DNA of 36,557 nt from Purshia tridentata. Lineage: Eukaryota; Streptophyta; Magnoliopsida; Rosales; Rosaceae. Location of the stretch: the NCBI GenBank assembly GCA_003254885.1, contig QANT01001017.1:1-36557 (forward strand). The letters are read 5' to 3'. Shown here piece after piece: positions 10,801 through 20,774 of the stretch. The notes below the pieces were generated by a model that worked only from the letters and a program-made list of their open reading frames with translations, did no database searches and was not told the DNA's origin. Every line of letters begins with the position of its first letter. The stretch's first letter is position 1. The position numbers and the translations under genes are program-made.

Positions 10801-11789
10801 GATGCAATATTAGTTATGAATCCTTAGTGACACCCATGAAAGGAGATATACAGTACTAATAAAACCATTTAATCAATAAATTAAGCATATCACTGCTCAA
10901 TAATTTTGACAAGGCATCAAGTTCAACCTTGACCAATAGTTTGATTGTCCACCGAAGACCCTGGTAAAACCATAACGTTTTAATATAAACCTTACATTAA
11001 TAAACCACTTAATCGAGAACTAAGACAAATGGCAAATTAATGGATTTCACAAGGCTTCGAGTTTAACCCTGAGTAACAGTTTGACTATCCATCACACCAT
11101 CCAACACCTCCAGCTTAACCAACATGGTAACTAACTCCCTCTAATATCCCAACAATTAACTTCAAGAAAATTAAGTAAGAGGAAATACCATCATCCTCAT
11201 CATCATAATGTTCCATGTCAAGTTCCCTCAATCCATCGGTTATGTCATTGGCCCCCGACTCGGTGACTTTGGAGGATCTGCCGAGTGCTTTTGCCACCTC
11301 TAATGCTTGGGAGATTCCATCACCCTGCTTCGAGTTTTCTACATCCATTCCTTCATCATCGTCCTCGCCCTCACTTTCACCCTCTCCACTGCACAAAGCA
11401 ACACCCACCAAAACCATACAAGTCAGCAAGTCCAAATGAACACCCAAACTGCATGAAGCCTCTTAGCCAAGACCCAACCACAATACACATAAACTACATG
11501 AAAAAATCCAATCCTTTCCCCAAATCAATGAGTTTAGAGCTTAGCCTCAGCACAATAACAATTATCATAGCGCAAAATTTTCATTCAGCACCAGTGAAGC
11601 ACACTACAATAACAAAAATTTAGACAAACCAGAAAAAAAGAAAAAAAGAGAAAGGAGTTGAAAACTCCACCTTCTCTCCAAAGCACCGCTTTTGATTAAC
11701 TCCTCGATTTCCTCTTTGGTAGGAGGGTCGGCGACGGAGGGAACTGGCTTTGAAACCCCTTTGGGCACCCAGGAAATTGCTGATATCAT
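7883..11789 (-). CDS. PWP1: periodic tryptophan protein 1 (PWP1) homologue, WD40 protein, 16 coding exons
   Basis: Exons (minus strand, 5' to 3'): 11671-11789, 11189-11388, 10699-10781, 10497-10592, 10292-10415, 9841-9902, 9674-9742, 9510-9580, 9327-9423, 9080-9154, 8852-8950, 8529-8672, 8414-8443, 8260-8322, 8069-8146, 7883-7966. Joined they give 1494 nt, 497 aa, without a frame break. It starts MISAISWVPKG and is followed by acidic stretches (residues about 42-54 and 98-105). WD-type blades include SADKQVKIWDV (about 282-292), a LLSGSFDHS blade, LLATGSTDKMVKLWDL across exons 13-14, and a GGSKGRLEVWD end blade. PWP1 is a nucleolar/chromatin WD40 protein tied to ribosome biogenesis in yeast and to rDNA transcription in mammals (family knowledge). 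Introns 4 and 9 begin with GC rather than GT. Confidence 0.92.
8757..8780. repeat. TA microsatellite inside a PWP1 intron
   Basis: A run of alternating TA (about ten repeats, flanked by TACA and TGCA) lies in the intron between the exons at 8852-8950 and 8529-8672. It is probably length-variable; no function is implied. Confidence 0.8.
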
Positions 11790-12247
11790 TTCCTCTTCTT
11801 CCTCTTCTTCTTCTTCTGATTGTTTGAGTTTAGTTGAATTTAAATTGCTGCGTTTGACAAAGGTGGAGGTTTGGGAAGTATGAAAATTGGCGGTGGAGCG
11901 AAGAGTTTGTTTTTGCTGCCTCTCGATGATGAAGAATAGGGTACTAGTAAAACCTTGGACCTGTTTGGTTATAGGGATACTTCTAATCCCGATCAGTTTA
12001 GAGTCCTATACGGTTAAACCGCTTGGCCTCAAGATCAGTTTTTAGTTTTATACTCATATATTTTAAGTGTTTTTTTGTTTTTTCCTATTACAAAAAAAAA
12101 AAAAAGGGTTTTTCCATTTTCTTTTCAAGGCAAAACTAGCTAATAAACTGATAAATCAGTCTATGGAAACAATGATAAATTGGTTTACTTTAAAGTTTTA
12201 TTGTCAGCATTCGAATGATTGCTGGTTGTCATTCACTTATGTTAATA
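11790..12247. other. PWP1 5' leader and upstream sequence
   Basis: Just upstream of the PWP1 start codon (minus strand) is a GAA-rich purine tract (complement of 11790-11817), typical of a plant 5'UTR. Further out the sequence is A+T-rich with no gene before the hAT insertion at 12256. Confidence 0.5.
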
Positions 12248-12255
12248 CATAAATA

Positions 12256-13131
12256 TAGGGCTGGGCATCGGGCGGGTTGGGGCGAGTTAGGGCCTAACCC
12301 ACCAGCCACCCATTAACAGCGGGCCTAAGAAACTAAAACCCAAACTGCCCATTAATTAAACGAGTTAAACGGGTTTGGCTTAAGCGGGTGAGCGGGTTGG
12401 GTGGGGCGAAGACGGCCAGCCCATTTACAATATACTTTTAATTCCTGTGCTTATTTATGATATTTATATATTCTTGTACTAACATTTTTACCTAAAAAAG
12501 TTCATAGATAATCAACAAATCAAGTAATTAATAATCCAAGAAAACGAACATATCTTAAACAAAGTTAACAAATACAAAGTTACAAACCCAGCAAGCACAT
12601 ATTCATAATTAAAAACAACCAACTACAAATAAAATGAAAGTTACAAAACACCAACAAAATATTACAAGTTTACAAATTATTAAAAAAAACTCAAGTAAAG
12701 TTTAGAAATCATAATGAATACTAAATATTGACTATTAACGTGATTCTTTGTTTTCTGCTGTTGCTGTGCGTGTGTGAGATAGGAAATTTGAAATATTAAA
12801 ACCAATGAAATGAAATGAACTAATGAGTGGAAATGGGCCATTGGGCCAAATTGTTATTTGTTGGTATATCAGAAAAAAAAAAAAAAAGATTAATGGGCTT
12901 GTATATATCATGTAAGGCTTTGGCTAAGCCCAAAAATACATTAAAAATAAATGGGTCTAAACGGGCGGATATGGGCGGTGGGAAGCTGAACCCATTTCCG
13001 GCCCAATAAGAAGCGGGCTGGCGGGTTGGGTGTCACGGGTTGAGCCGTGATGACGTAGCCCCAACCCGCCCCGCCCCGCTAGAACGGTTTGGGCAGATTG
13101 GGCGGGTTAGGCAGATTCGTGCCCAGGCCTA
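12256..13131. mobile_element. non-autonomous hAT element with intact 8-bp target duplications
   Basis: The element starts TAGGGCTGGGCA at 12256 and ends TGCCCAGGCCTA at 13131: 12-bp inverted ends with one mismatch. It is flanked on both sides by the perfect 8-bp direct repeat CATAAATA (12248-12255 and 13132-13139), the target-site size of hAT transposons. G+C-rich subterminal regions repeat GGGCGGGTT-type motifs on both sides. The interior is A+T-rich with no transposase frame, so movement would depend on an enzyme supplied elsewhere. The total length is 876 bp. Confidence 0.9.
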
Positions 13132-13139
13132 CATAAATA

Positions 13140-13914
13140 TAAGAACATAATAAGCATTGAAAATAAAAAATACAATTGTTATTGTTGGTCTATACAACCA
13201 CATGTGGTTGTCACTTTCAAACATTGACAATGCATTAAAATGATTCTCACAAAAAAATATTTAAATATTCGTTGAAACATGACGTTGTAAGTTTATAATA
13301 AATAAATTCAGTAGTGGACTTTTTTAATATAATATATAATATTAAGGATATAATATATAAAATATACATGATTATTAATATATAACATATTATACATATA
13401 AATTTGTATGGAGCAAGAGTTGTAAACTCTGGTTTAGTATAGGGTTAACAATTTAGGTTAGGTTCAGCCAAGCAAACCTCTAACTCAAGCTCAACCCCAA
13501 AGAGGATATCCCCCCATTCTAGGAGAAGTGTGTGTACATTCTCGGGAGGGTCACTCAGGAATGGAACTCAAGTATTCATGGAGTGTGCAACTAAGCTAGC
13601 AACAAGTTAAAACTTAAAATCATAAGACCATATGTCATGGGCCAAAGTATGGGTCCAACATCAAAGATTCACAGGCTCAACCATTTCAACCAACAGAGTG
13701 GGCTGTTACATATCTTGTTGCTAGCTATACCTCCTCATATTGGGCCGGTTCAATGACCTACAATACAACTAATGGATAAATAATTCTCCATGTCGACTAT
13801 GTGGGACCCAATTAGCGATAATATCCTCCGGACCCATCCACTTATTAAAGTGTTGCAATAGTCGGGCTTCAAGATCAAGATTTACCATCAACGACTCCTG
13901 CAACGCCACGTGCC
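13140..13914. other. intergenic region upstream of the dehydrin promoter
   Basis: 13140-13430 is A+T-rich with TAATATATAA-like repeats. 13440-13900 is less A+T-rich and contains no long frame or recognised gene; it could be an old element remnant, but no terminal repeats or motifs support that. It leads into the ABRE/DRE-bearing promoter. Confidence 0.4.
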
Positions 13915-13915
13915 G

Positions 13916-14165
13916 GTGTAAATATCCAACAACGGGATATTTGTCTTCAACTTCTATGGACGCGGTGAAGTGTCACGAGCTTTTTACTCCAGGACAAGGA
14001 CGCGTACCTGTTTTATCCTTATCCTACCGACGCTAAACATACACGCGTCATTTCATAGCGGTGCCACGTGTCGTAGTGGTTAACATGGCATGTACCAAAA
14101 TACCTCAGCTGGGTACGTGTAAGGACCCAGTGACATGCGCGTCTGCCACCCCATGGCTTACCGAC
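13916..14165 (+). promoter_or_regulatory. ABRE and DRE/CRT cluster upstream of the dehydrin gene
   Basis: Within 250 bp there are CCACGTG-type ABRE/G-box cores at 13916-13922 and 14064-14070 (GCCACGTGTC at 14063-14072), a further ACGTG core in TACGTGT (14114-14120), and two ACCGAC DRE/CRT cores (14026-14031 and 14160-14165). ACACGCG at 14041-14047 resembles an ABRE coupling element. In plants these are bound by ABA-responsive bZIPs (ABF/AREB) and by DREB/CBF factors respectively. The combination predicts induction by ABA, drought and cold, in keeping with the dehydrin downstream. Confidence 0.8.
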
Positions 14166-14170
14166 TTTGC

Positions 14171-14180
14171 CTATATAAAC
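14171..14180 (+). promoter_or_regulatory. TATA box of the dehydrin gene
   Basis: CTATATAAAC lies about 120 bp before the start codon and just 3' of the second DRE core. A transcription start near 14200-14210 would give a leader of about 90 nt. Confidence 0.8.
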
Positions 14181-14298
14181 CAACCCTGGTTCTGATTTGA
14201 AAGCAGAGTCAGTCACTGAATATTACTGAACTACAGAAATCATTATTCATTACAGTTTCATTTGCTCGCAAGCTGTTTACGTTTTCGTTTCTTTGAAA

Positions 14299-15108
14299 AT
14301 GGCGCATTACCAGAACCAATACGGTGCAGCAGCACAAGGCACTACCGACGAGTACGGCAATCCGATCAACCCGACCCGAAAGACCGACGAGTTTGGCAAC
14401 CCGGTTGACCATCACAGCACTGGAGCCATTCCGCATGGAACTGGTGCAGGGTACGGCACTCATGGCACCACCACTGAGCCCACAGGGTACGGTGGTACAG
14501 GGTACGGCGCTCATGGAGCTGGGCAGGGTATTGTTGGCCACCAGACTGAGCCTCACGGCGTCACCGGTGTGCTTAATAGATCCGGTAGCTCTAGCTCGGT
14601 AAGTCTCTCAATCACCCTGAATTTAGACCACACATTCAGTTGGTCGTTCTTTCATATTTTCTTTATTATATGTATAATTAGTTAATTGATGAGTTGCTAA
14701 ATATTTTTATGTTGGTTATAGTCTGAGGATGATGGTGAAGGTGGGAGAAGGAAGAAGAGCGTAAAAGACAAGATAAAGGAGAAGTTGCCAGGGGGTGGTC
14801 ACAAGGAGGAGCAGTACGGATCTCATGCAGCAGCAGCACCTTACGGTGGGACCACTGGTGGGCACCAGGAGGATAAGGGGATGTTGGACAAGATCAAGGA
14901 GAAGCTTCCTGGCGGGCATAAGGATGAGAAGCGCGGATCTCATACAACCTCGACCACCGAACCTTACGGTGGTACACATGGTACACATGGTACACATACT
15001 ACTACTACTACTACTGCAGGCCATGGTTACGGTGCTACTGAGCCCCATGAGAAGAAGGGGGTGATGGACAAGATCAAAGACAAGCTTCCTGGTGGCGGAA
15101 ACCGCTAG
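14299..15108 (+). CDS. DHN: Y2SK3 dehydrin (LEA group 2), two exons
   Basis: Exons 14299-14598 and 14722-15108; the intron splits the Ser tract, as is usual for YSK dehydrins. The product is 228 aa. Segments in order: Y (TDEYGNP, 16-22), Y (TDEFGNP, 29-35), a Gly/His/Thr-rich phi region, S segment (S97-S101 followed by EDDG, spanning the splice), RRKK, then K segments at 111-125, 151-165 and 211-225, each with a [10 protein letters not shown] or [10 protein letters not shown] core. Dehydrins are disordered hydrophilic proteins that protect membranes and enzymes during drying and freezing; the Ser tract is a casein kinase 2 target and the basic run has been linked to nuclear entry (family knowledge). 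The ATG at 14299 is chosen because it yields the standard MAxYQNQYG-type start. The promoter carries ABRE and DRE sites. Confidence 0.96.
14971..14997 (+). repeat. in-frame 9-bp triplication in the dehydrin phi region
   Basis: GGTACACAT occurs three times in tandem (14971-14979, 14980-14988, 14989-14997), each encoding Gly-Thr-His. It is followed by an ACT run encoding poly-Thr. Such in-frame repeats allow length variation of the linker between K segments without breaking the frame. Confidence 0.9.
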
Positions 15109-15911
15109 ATCATCGTATACTTCGTATATGTTGATTAATTATGATGGGTGTATGTATTGATCAATATTAGCTTGTTAGGGTATGTTTTTCTGCTGCTGAT
15201 CATACCCAAAGTCTTACGTATTTGGGTGGGTGTTGTTTGCAACTTTAATATGCTGTGTATAATAAGCAGTGTGTGGCCTAAGCTCAGCTCATGTGCTGTG
15301 CACAATGCATTTTTATTTTGTAATCTCGTGTATATTTATTAATACGAGTACATGCAGTGTCGTGTTTAATATATTGTAGCAAGAAAGATTTCATTATCTT
15401 TTAGAATTTCTAGCTTTAGATTAGGTGCCCAAAAATATCCACCACTCGATTCCTTGAAGTACTTCTTATAGGAAACCCATGGTGCTCTTGTCCATAACAG
15501 GGTCCAGAAACAGAAATGGGCTTCTATCAAACATACATATGAAAATTCTTGCAGCGGAAAGAATCTTGCAATTCAATTTACCAAAGAATCTAGTTTCCAT
15601 CTAATTCTTGTAGACTGTTTGTGATATAATAAACCATTTAATGCTCAAAGCACCACAAATGTGGTGCTAGTGTATGAAAATGTCTAAAGGTTGTCTGGCT
15701 TTGATGAGCTGTAGATTTGTCAACCGTGTTCTATAAATGTTCACATGGTTTAACAAGACTTGCATATGAAACCCGGGGCAACTACAAACTAGAACTTCGT
15801 AGTCGAGTCTTCCACATTTACTTATCAAACCTTGCTCGGTACTCTGGTCAAAGAGATTCTAGTGGGTCTGTATCAAACCTCCCAACGATCTTCAGACTGG
15901 TTCAAATTCAA
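15109..15911. other. convergent 3' regions of dehydrin and PPR genes
   Basis: The two genes converge here. About 15109-15360 is likely dehydrin 3'UTR, and the part just above 15911 is likely PPR 3'UTR on the other strand. No further gene or repeat was recognised. Confidence 0.5.
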
Positions 15912-17870
15912 TCACCAAAAGTTACCACAAGAGCATGTCCCATTACGGAAGTGGTGGAATCTCATGTTATCTCTCACAACAATCTCTCTCCCTGTAATCT
16001 GTGATGCACCACACATGAACGCATGGCAATCTTCACAGATCCTAATGTTCTTCATAATCTTAATGGAACAACCAGAATCTGTACTGAGCAGAGCATATGC
16101 TAAAGCTAGCCTTTCACTATGAGCCATTAACAAACGCATCTTTTCTTCATCCCCCACATCATAAGCTACAGAATTAAGGTTTGGCCGGTACTGATCATGA
16201 GCCTGTAATCTGTTCAGAAGATCCTCCAATGTCTTCTTAATCTCAGGGTACTCCGGATGGGTTTTTTCACTTGCACAGAACTCATGAATTACCCCTTTCT
16301 TTGTTTCAACCCAACTATATGCAGGATTCTTCTTCAGACCCTTCTCTCTCATCAACTTCCTCACTCTTGAAACATCATCCCACCTTCTCGCTTCCGCATA
16401 TATGTTAGAGAGCATCACATAATTTCCAATGCTATCAGGTTCAAGCTCAAAAAGATGGTTTGCAGCAATCTGAGCAATCTCGGGATTCCCATAGATACGA
16501 CATGCTCCGAGTAGCGCTCCCCACACACCACCATTGGCCTTCATTGGCATTGTTTCGACAAGCTCAAGAGCTTCTTCCAAGCGCCCAGCTCGACCAAGTA
16601 GGTCCACCATGCAAGTGTAATGATCAACAGATGGAGCAACACCATAATACTTCTCCATGGTTGCAAATAACTGCCTACCTTGATCAACCATACCCGCATG
16701 GCTGCACGCAGTTAGCACCCCTATAAAAGTAACCCGGTTAGGTCTTATCTCAGTCGTCAACATCTCATGAAACAATTCTATAGCTGCACTGGCACGACTG
16801 TGCGTTGCAAACCCCAAAATCATTGAGCTATAAGAAAATACGTTTCTTTCTTTCATTCCTTGAAAAACCCTGTATGCCTCATCCAAGCTCCCACACTTTG
16901 AGTACATATCTATCAATGCAGATCCCACAAGAACATTTTCAGCAGGCCAAAAACCAGATTTCTCGGCAATATTTCGAACCCAATTAGCATACTTAGACCC
17001 ACCCAATTGTGCACAAGCTGATATGATACCAACCAACGTTATCTCATCGATCCCTACACCAGCACCTTGCATTCTCTCAAAGCACGCCAACGCCTCTCTC
17101 GGCCGGGCATTCTGCGAATAACCAGTTACCATTGCCGTCCATGCCACCATATCTTTCACAGGCAACCCCTCAAACAACTCCCCAGCTGATTCCATATCCC
17201 CACTCTTCGCACAAGCAACAATCAACTCGGTCCAAGAAACCACATCCCTATCAGGCATTTCATCAAACACCTTGCGCGCGCACACTAAAAAACCACATTT
17301 CACATACATATCAATCATAGTGTTTCCCACATACAAATCCGACGCAAACCCACCAACCAAAATCGTTTGGGCATGTATCTGCCGACCCAAATTCACATCA
17401 AGAACATCCCCACAACCCTTGAAAAGCGCGGAGAACGTAAATGACACCGGCCCAGTACCCTCTCTTCGCATGGAGGTATAAAAATCCAGCGCCTCAGAAA
17501 TGAGTCCTTCAATGGTGTACCCACGAATCATAGCCATCCAGAGAAATGGGCTCGGGTAATTGACCTGTTCGAAGACGAGTCGAGGGTAGGTGTCCATTGG
17601 GACCTTGAGCTTGGTGAGCGTGCGAATGAGCTTGGTGAGGATGTAGCCACATTGGTCAAGGCCTTTGTGGAAGAGATGGGCGTGAACTCCTTTGACTTGG
17701 TTGAGGCTGGTACACTCATCTAGAGCAGTAACGAGTTTGTGCTCTAAAAGCTTCTTCTGCTGCCGATACTGGGAGAAGGGAATGAAGACTTTGCTTTGTT
17801 GTGGTTGTGGCAGTTGAGTTAAAAGCTTGTGAATTGGTACTGTCGAGAATTTGCGAGAGAGATGAAGCAT
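15912..17870 (-). CDS. DYW-class pentatricopeptide repeat protein (At5g44230-like)
   Basis: Intronless 652-residue protein, the usual architecture and size for plant PLS-class PPRs. The N-terminus (MLHLSRKFSTVP) is basic and hydroxylated, consistent with an organelle transit peptide. PLS repeats run from about 90 to 480, with typical motifs such as YVGNTMIDMYVKCG, ALIDMYSKCG and HYTCMVDLLGRAGRLEEA. E/E+ motifs and a DYW deaminase domain follow, with H584-S-E586, C612-x2-C615-H616, CSC near the end and a terminal GNFW in place of DYW. Such proteins edit C to U in organellar RNA (family knowledge). The repeat order and wording closely resemble Arabidopsis At5g44230 from memory, but this is not verified. 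Its start faces the first FAR1-related gene. Confidence 0.93.
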   Translation of the reverse strand: MLHLSRKFSTVPIHKLLTQLPQPQQSKVFIPFSQYRQQKKLLEHKLVTALDECTSLNQVKGVHAHLFHKGLDQCGYILTKLIRTLTKLKVPMDTYPRLVFEQVNYPSPFLWMAMIRGYTIEGLISEALDFYTSMRREGTGPVSFTFSALFKGCGDVLDVNLGRQIHAQTILVGGFASDLYVGNTMIDMYVKCGFLVCARKVFDEMPDRDVVSWTELIVACAKSGDMESAGELFEGLPVKDMVAWTAMVTGYSQNARPREALACFERMQGAGVGIDEITLVGIISACAQLGGSKYANWVRNIAEKSGFWPAENVLVGSALIDMYSKCGSLDEAYRVFQGMKERNVFSYSSMILGFATHSRASAAIELFHEMLTTEIRPNRVTFIGVLTACSHAGMVDQGRQLFATMEKYYGVAPSVDHYTCMVDLLGRAGRLEEALELVETMPMKANGGVWGALLGACRIYGNPEIAQIAANHLFELEPDSIGNYVMLSNIYAEARRWDDVSRVRKLMREKGLKKNPAYSWVETKKGVIHEFCASEKTHPEYPEIKKTLEDLLNRLQAHDQYRPNLNSVAYDVGDEEKMRLLMAHSERLALAYALLSTDSGCSIKIMKNIRICEDCHAFMCGASQITGREIVVRDNMRFHHFRNGTCSCGNFW

Positions 17871-18147
17871 TGTCGTGAATTTGATTGGAGAATGAATGCA
17901 TTTGATAAGAAGAAGAATTTCCGCGGTAAAGACAAAACGGTACGCTTTGACGAGCAGGAAAATGAAACGGCGCGTTTTGGTTTCGCTCTAATTCCAATAC
18001 TCTGTTCTCTTCGGCATGGTGACGACCCCATAGCACTCGGCCCAAACTCCAAGTTCTCTCTCTGTTCTCTTCGCTGCCCAGCCATACCCACATTTGAACA
18101 GCGACGTATCAAGTCTCCTTCTTCTCTCTCGTATCTCTTCGAACCAG
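17871..18147. promoter_or_regulatory. short divergent intergenic region between PPR and FAR1-related gene A
   Basis: The PPR start codon on the minus strand is at 17868-17870, and the probable first exon of FAR1-related gene A on the plus strand ends at 18147. The 277 bp between must therefore contain both 5' leaders and the promoter(s). No TATA box is clear; CT-rich tracts lie near 18050-18075 and 18118-18140. A bidirectional promoter is inferred from spacing only. Confidence 0.5.
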
Positions 18148-18724
18148 GTAGTTCCTCTCTCTGGGTCGTTATGATTATTGCTGTGTTGCTGTTTTTCATT
18201 TCTTTTTTTCGTTTTGAAAGTTTTGGAGGCAGGAGGTTGATGATGAATTGATGGGTATTTCGTTGATGAAATTTGATGTTAATTCGTTAGGGATATTGGA
18301 TGATAGTTTATAGAAATTGGTTCTAATAGTTTAGGAAAATTTGAGGCACAATCTGAATATATCTCTGTTCTTGAAGACAATATATTTGTAATTTAATTTT
18401 GCAAATGTTACATTGCAATCTGTTTTAGGGAAACGTGATAACACGATTTTATTGCATATATTATGCACCATACATGCAATTTTGGGATGGTTTGAACATG
18501 TCTTTTCTTTGATATCTTTTCTTTTGAAGAAAGTTAGAGGTTGAGCTTTAAAGGAAATAACTTTCATAATTTTTGAACAGAGTGAAATTTTTGTTTGCAT
18601 TTTCTGTTTGAAATGTTTAGTTAATCCTTTTACTTAAACTGCACTCCGTGCCAAACGAATGTCTTGCATTTTGGATTTTACTGTTTTGTCATGTACTAGT
18701 ACTAAAGAATTTGTTTATGATTAG
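18148..18724 (+). other. 5'UTR intron of FAR1-related gene A
   Basis: CCAG|GTAGTTCCTCTC at 18144-18159 and the acceptor TTATGATTAG ending at 18724 match in place and sequence the intron of gene B (27786-28030: CCAG|GTAGCTCCTCTC ... TTATGATTAG). The shared ends in both duplicates support real splicing. The 577-bp length here against 245 bp in copy B shows indel divergence. Confidence 0.75.
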
Positions 18725-18740
18725 GCTGTTGGTTGGGCTA

Positions 18741-20774
18741 ATGGATTGTGACCATAAAAGGAAAATATTAGAAAAAACTGACAAGGAAGAAATATTTGAA
18801 GAATGTGATGAACTAAAAGTGGGAATGGAAGTGAGTAATGAAGCTGAAGCTTACCAGATATGCAACACATATGCCTTTAAGAAAGGTTTTAGTATTCGTA
18901 AAGGGCATATTCGAAGAGATGCACAAAACAATATCCGACAACGAGACTTTTTGTGTTCAAAAGAAGGGTTTCAAATAGATGAAGACTTGTGTGAAGTGAA
19001 AAAAGTGAGAAGACTGGAGACAAGAACAGGTTGCAAGGCTGTCATTCGATTCACTGTGGAGAATGGTACATGGAAGATCACGCACATCAATCCAGCTCAT
19101 AATCATGAGTTTGCTAAGCCTGAAGAGAGACAGTTTCTACGATCGAGTAGAAATATACCAAGTGTTCGTGCAGCTATTATTGGTTCTAAGGTTGATACGA
19201 GTATAAGATCAACAAAATCATACAATTTGGGAAAAGAATTTGGCAGTGTTGAAGATATTGGGTTTACTAAGAATGATTGTCATAATTCTTTGCAAAGGAA
19301 GAGGGAAGAAATGATAGAAGGAGTGGATGGACAGAGTTTGATAGATTATTTTAAGCATAAACAGTTGGAGGATCCAAATTTTTTCTACAGTATTCAAGTG
19401 GATCAGTTTAACCGTATCACAAATTTTTTTTGGAGAGATGGCAGATCAAAGTTAGATTATGATTGCTTTGGAGATGTTGTTTGCTTTGACTCTACATTTC
19501 GGACCATTAAATACAATTTAATTTGTGCTCCATTTGTGGGAGTTAATCATCATTGGAAGAATGTCTTATTTGGTGGTGCCGTTTTATTGGATGAGAGCAC
19601 CAACTCATTTATTTGGTTGTTTGAAACATTTTTGGAGTCAATGGGATATAAACAGCCAAAAACCATTTTCACGGATGAGGATAATGCAATGGTAAATGCA
19701 ATTGGGACTGTGCTTCCAGAGACGCGCCATCGATTATGCACTTGGAACATCTCTAAGAATGCTACACAACATCTTGCTAATCATTTCACTAATCCTGAAT
19801 TCAAGAAGCACTTCAACAAATGCTTTCATGATTGTTTTACTGAAACAGAATTTCAAGCTGCGTGGGAGGACATGATTAAGAAGTTTAACCTTGAAAGTAA
19901 TTCGTGGCTGAAGACGTTACATTCACTTCGAGAGAAATGGTCTCCTGCTTTTAGCTTGGATACTTTCTCAGCGAATATTGGGTCCAGCCAAAGGGGGGAG
20001 AGTACAAACAGTATTTTCCATCAGATTCCTAGAAAAACAATGGATCTCACTAGTTTTGCACACCATTATGAGCAAAAAACAAAAGAAATGCGATTCACAG
20101 AGTTGGAAGATGATTTTCGTTGTAGAAACAGTATGCCTCATCTTAGAGTAAATAGTGGTATCTTTAAGCATGCAGCTACTGAGTACACTGTTAAAATGTA
20201 TTCCTTCTTTGAAAATGAGCTTATGAGTATCTTTGGGGTGAGGATGATGGAAGTCGGTAATGATGGCAACCAGTATATCTATGAAGCAATTGAAGAAGGT
20301 CATCAAAGAGTCTACATAATTCAATACAACTCTACTACATCCATGATTTCTTGTTCTTGTAAGTTATTTGAATCCATGGGACTGTTGTGTCGTCATGCCC
20401 TAAAAGTATTGGATTTAAAAAACTTCACAAGCATACCCACCCAATACATATTGAAGAGATGGACTAAAGGGGCTAAAAAGGGGATTGTGGTGAGTAGTGA
20501 TTTATGTAAGGCATCATATAAAAAGGCGAAGTCTGCCCAATCATTGCGCCTGAGTGAGTTGATGCATGAAGGAACTGATGTTTTCATTATGGGCTCATTG
20601 TGTGATTCGGGAACAAGGATTGTCAAACAAAAGTTAGAGGAGACCGTGATGTTACTTGAAAGTGACCAGGAAACTACAAACATGCTGGGAAATTTGAGCA
20701 AAGTTGATGACCAATTTGTTCGTGATGTGCTTATTGATAAGCAAAGTGTGGAATCCCCTGGTTGTGAGGGATAA
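18741..20774 (+). CDS. FAR1-related sequence protein A (MULE-derived)
   Basis: From the ATG at 18741 the product is 677 aa. The frame is open upstream to 18648, but that part lies in the 5'UTR intron, and gene B begins at the matching MDC. The FAR1 DNA-binding domain is at about 35-125, with candidate zinc ligands C72, C98, H120 and H122 (end HNHEF). A MULE transposase-like domain (about 240-345) contains FDSTFRT (D250) and FTDEDNAM (D312). The SWIM zinc finger is C538-x-C540-x9-C550-x-H552. FRS/FAR1 proteins are transcription factors domesticated from Mutator-like transposases; FHY3/FAR1 act in phytochrome A signalling, while other members have varied or unknown roles (family knowledge). No terminal repeats of a mobile element were seen, which fits a host gene. 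The closest relatives are FRS5/FRS-type proteins; the subgroup is not settled. Confidence 0.92.
   Translation: MDCDHKRKILEKTDKEEIFEECDELKVGMEVSNEAEAYQICNTYAFKKGFSIRKGHIRRDAQNNIRQRDFLCSKEGFQIDEDLCEVKKVRRLETRTGCKAVIRFTVENGTWKITHINPAHNHEFAKPEERQFLRSSRNIPSVRAAIIGSKVDTSIRSTKSYNLGKEFGSVEDIGFTKNDCHNSLQRKREEMIEGVDGQSLIDYFKHKQLEDPNFFYSIQVDQFNRITNFFWRDGRSKLDYDCFGDVVCFDSTFRTIKYNLICAPFVGVNHHWKNVLFGGAVLLDESTNSFIWLFETFLESMGYKQPKTIFTDEDNAMVNAIGTVLPETRHRLCTWNISKNATQHLANHFTNPEFKKHFNKCFHDCFTETEFQAAWEDMIKKFNLESNSWLKTLHSLREKWSPAFSLDTFSANIGSSQRGESTNSIFHQIPRKTMDLTSFAHHYEQKTKEMRFTELEDDFRCRNSMPHLRVNSGIFKHAATEYTVKMYSFFENELMSIFGVRMMEVGNDGNQYIYEAIEEGHQRVYIIQYNSTTSMISCSCKLFESMGLLCRHALKVLDLKNFTSIPTQYILKRWTKGAKKGIVVSSDLCKASYKKAKSAQSLRLSELMHEGTDVFIMGSLCDSGTRIVKQKLEETVMLLESDQETTNMLGNLSKVDDQFVRDVLIDKQSVESPGCEG

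Noticed and set aside
13440..13770. Possible retroelement fragment upstream of the dehydrin promoter
   Set aside because: Base composition differs from the neighbours, but there is no coding motif, long terminal repeat or primer-binding site to support it.
14209..15064. Several long open frames antisense to, or in other frames of, the dehydrin gene
   Set aside because: They are by-products of the repetitive, G+C-richer dehydrin coding sequence. They lack domains, cross the intron and have no independent signals.
17819..18251. Overlapping frames of 125-140 codons on both strands between PPR and FAR1-related gene A
   Set aside because: They fall in the divergent promoter, leaders and 5'UTR intron. 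They show no recognisable domain, and copy B has no matching frame.
18648..18740. Extended N-terminus (31 extra codons) for FAR1-related protein A
   Set aside because: The segment lies largely in the 5'UTR intron, whose ends are shared with copy B, and it is hydrophobic and unlike the family. The start at 18741 matches copy B.
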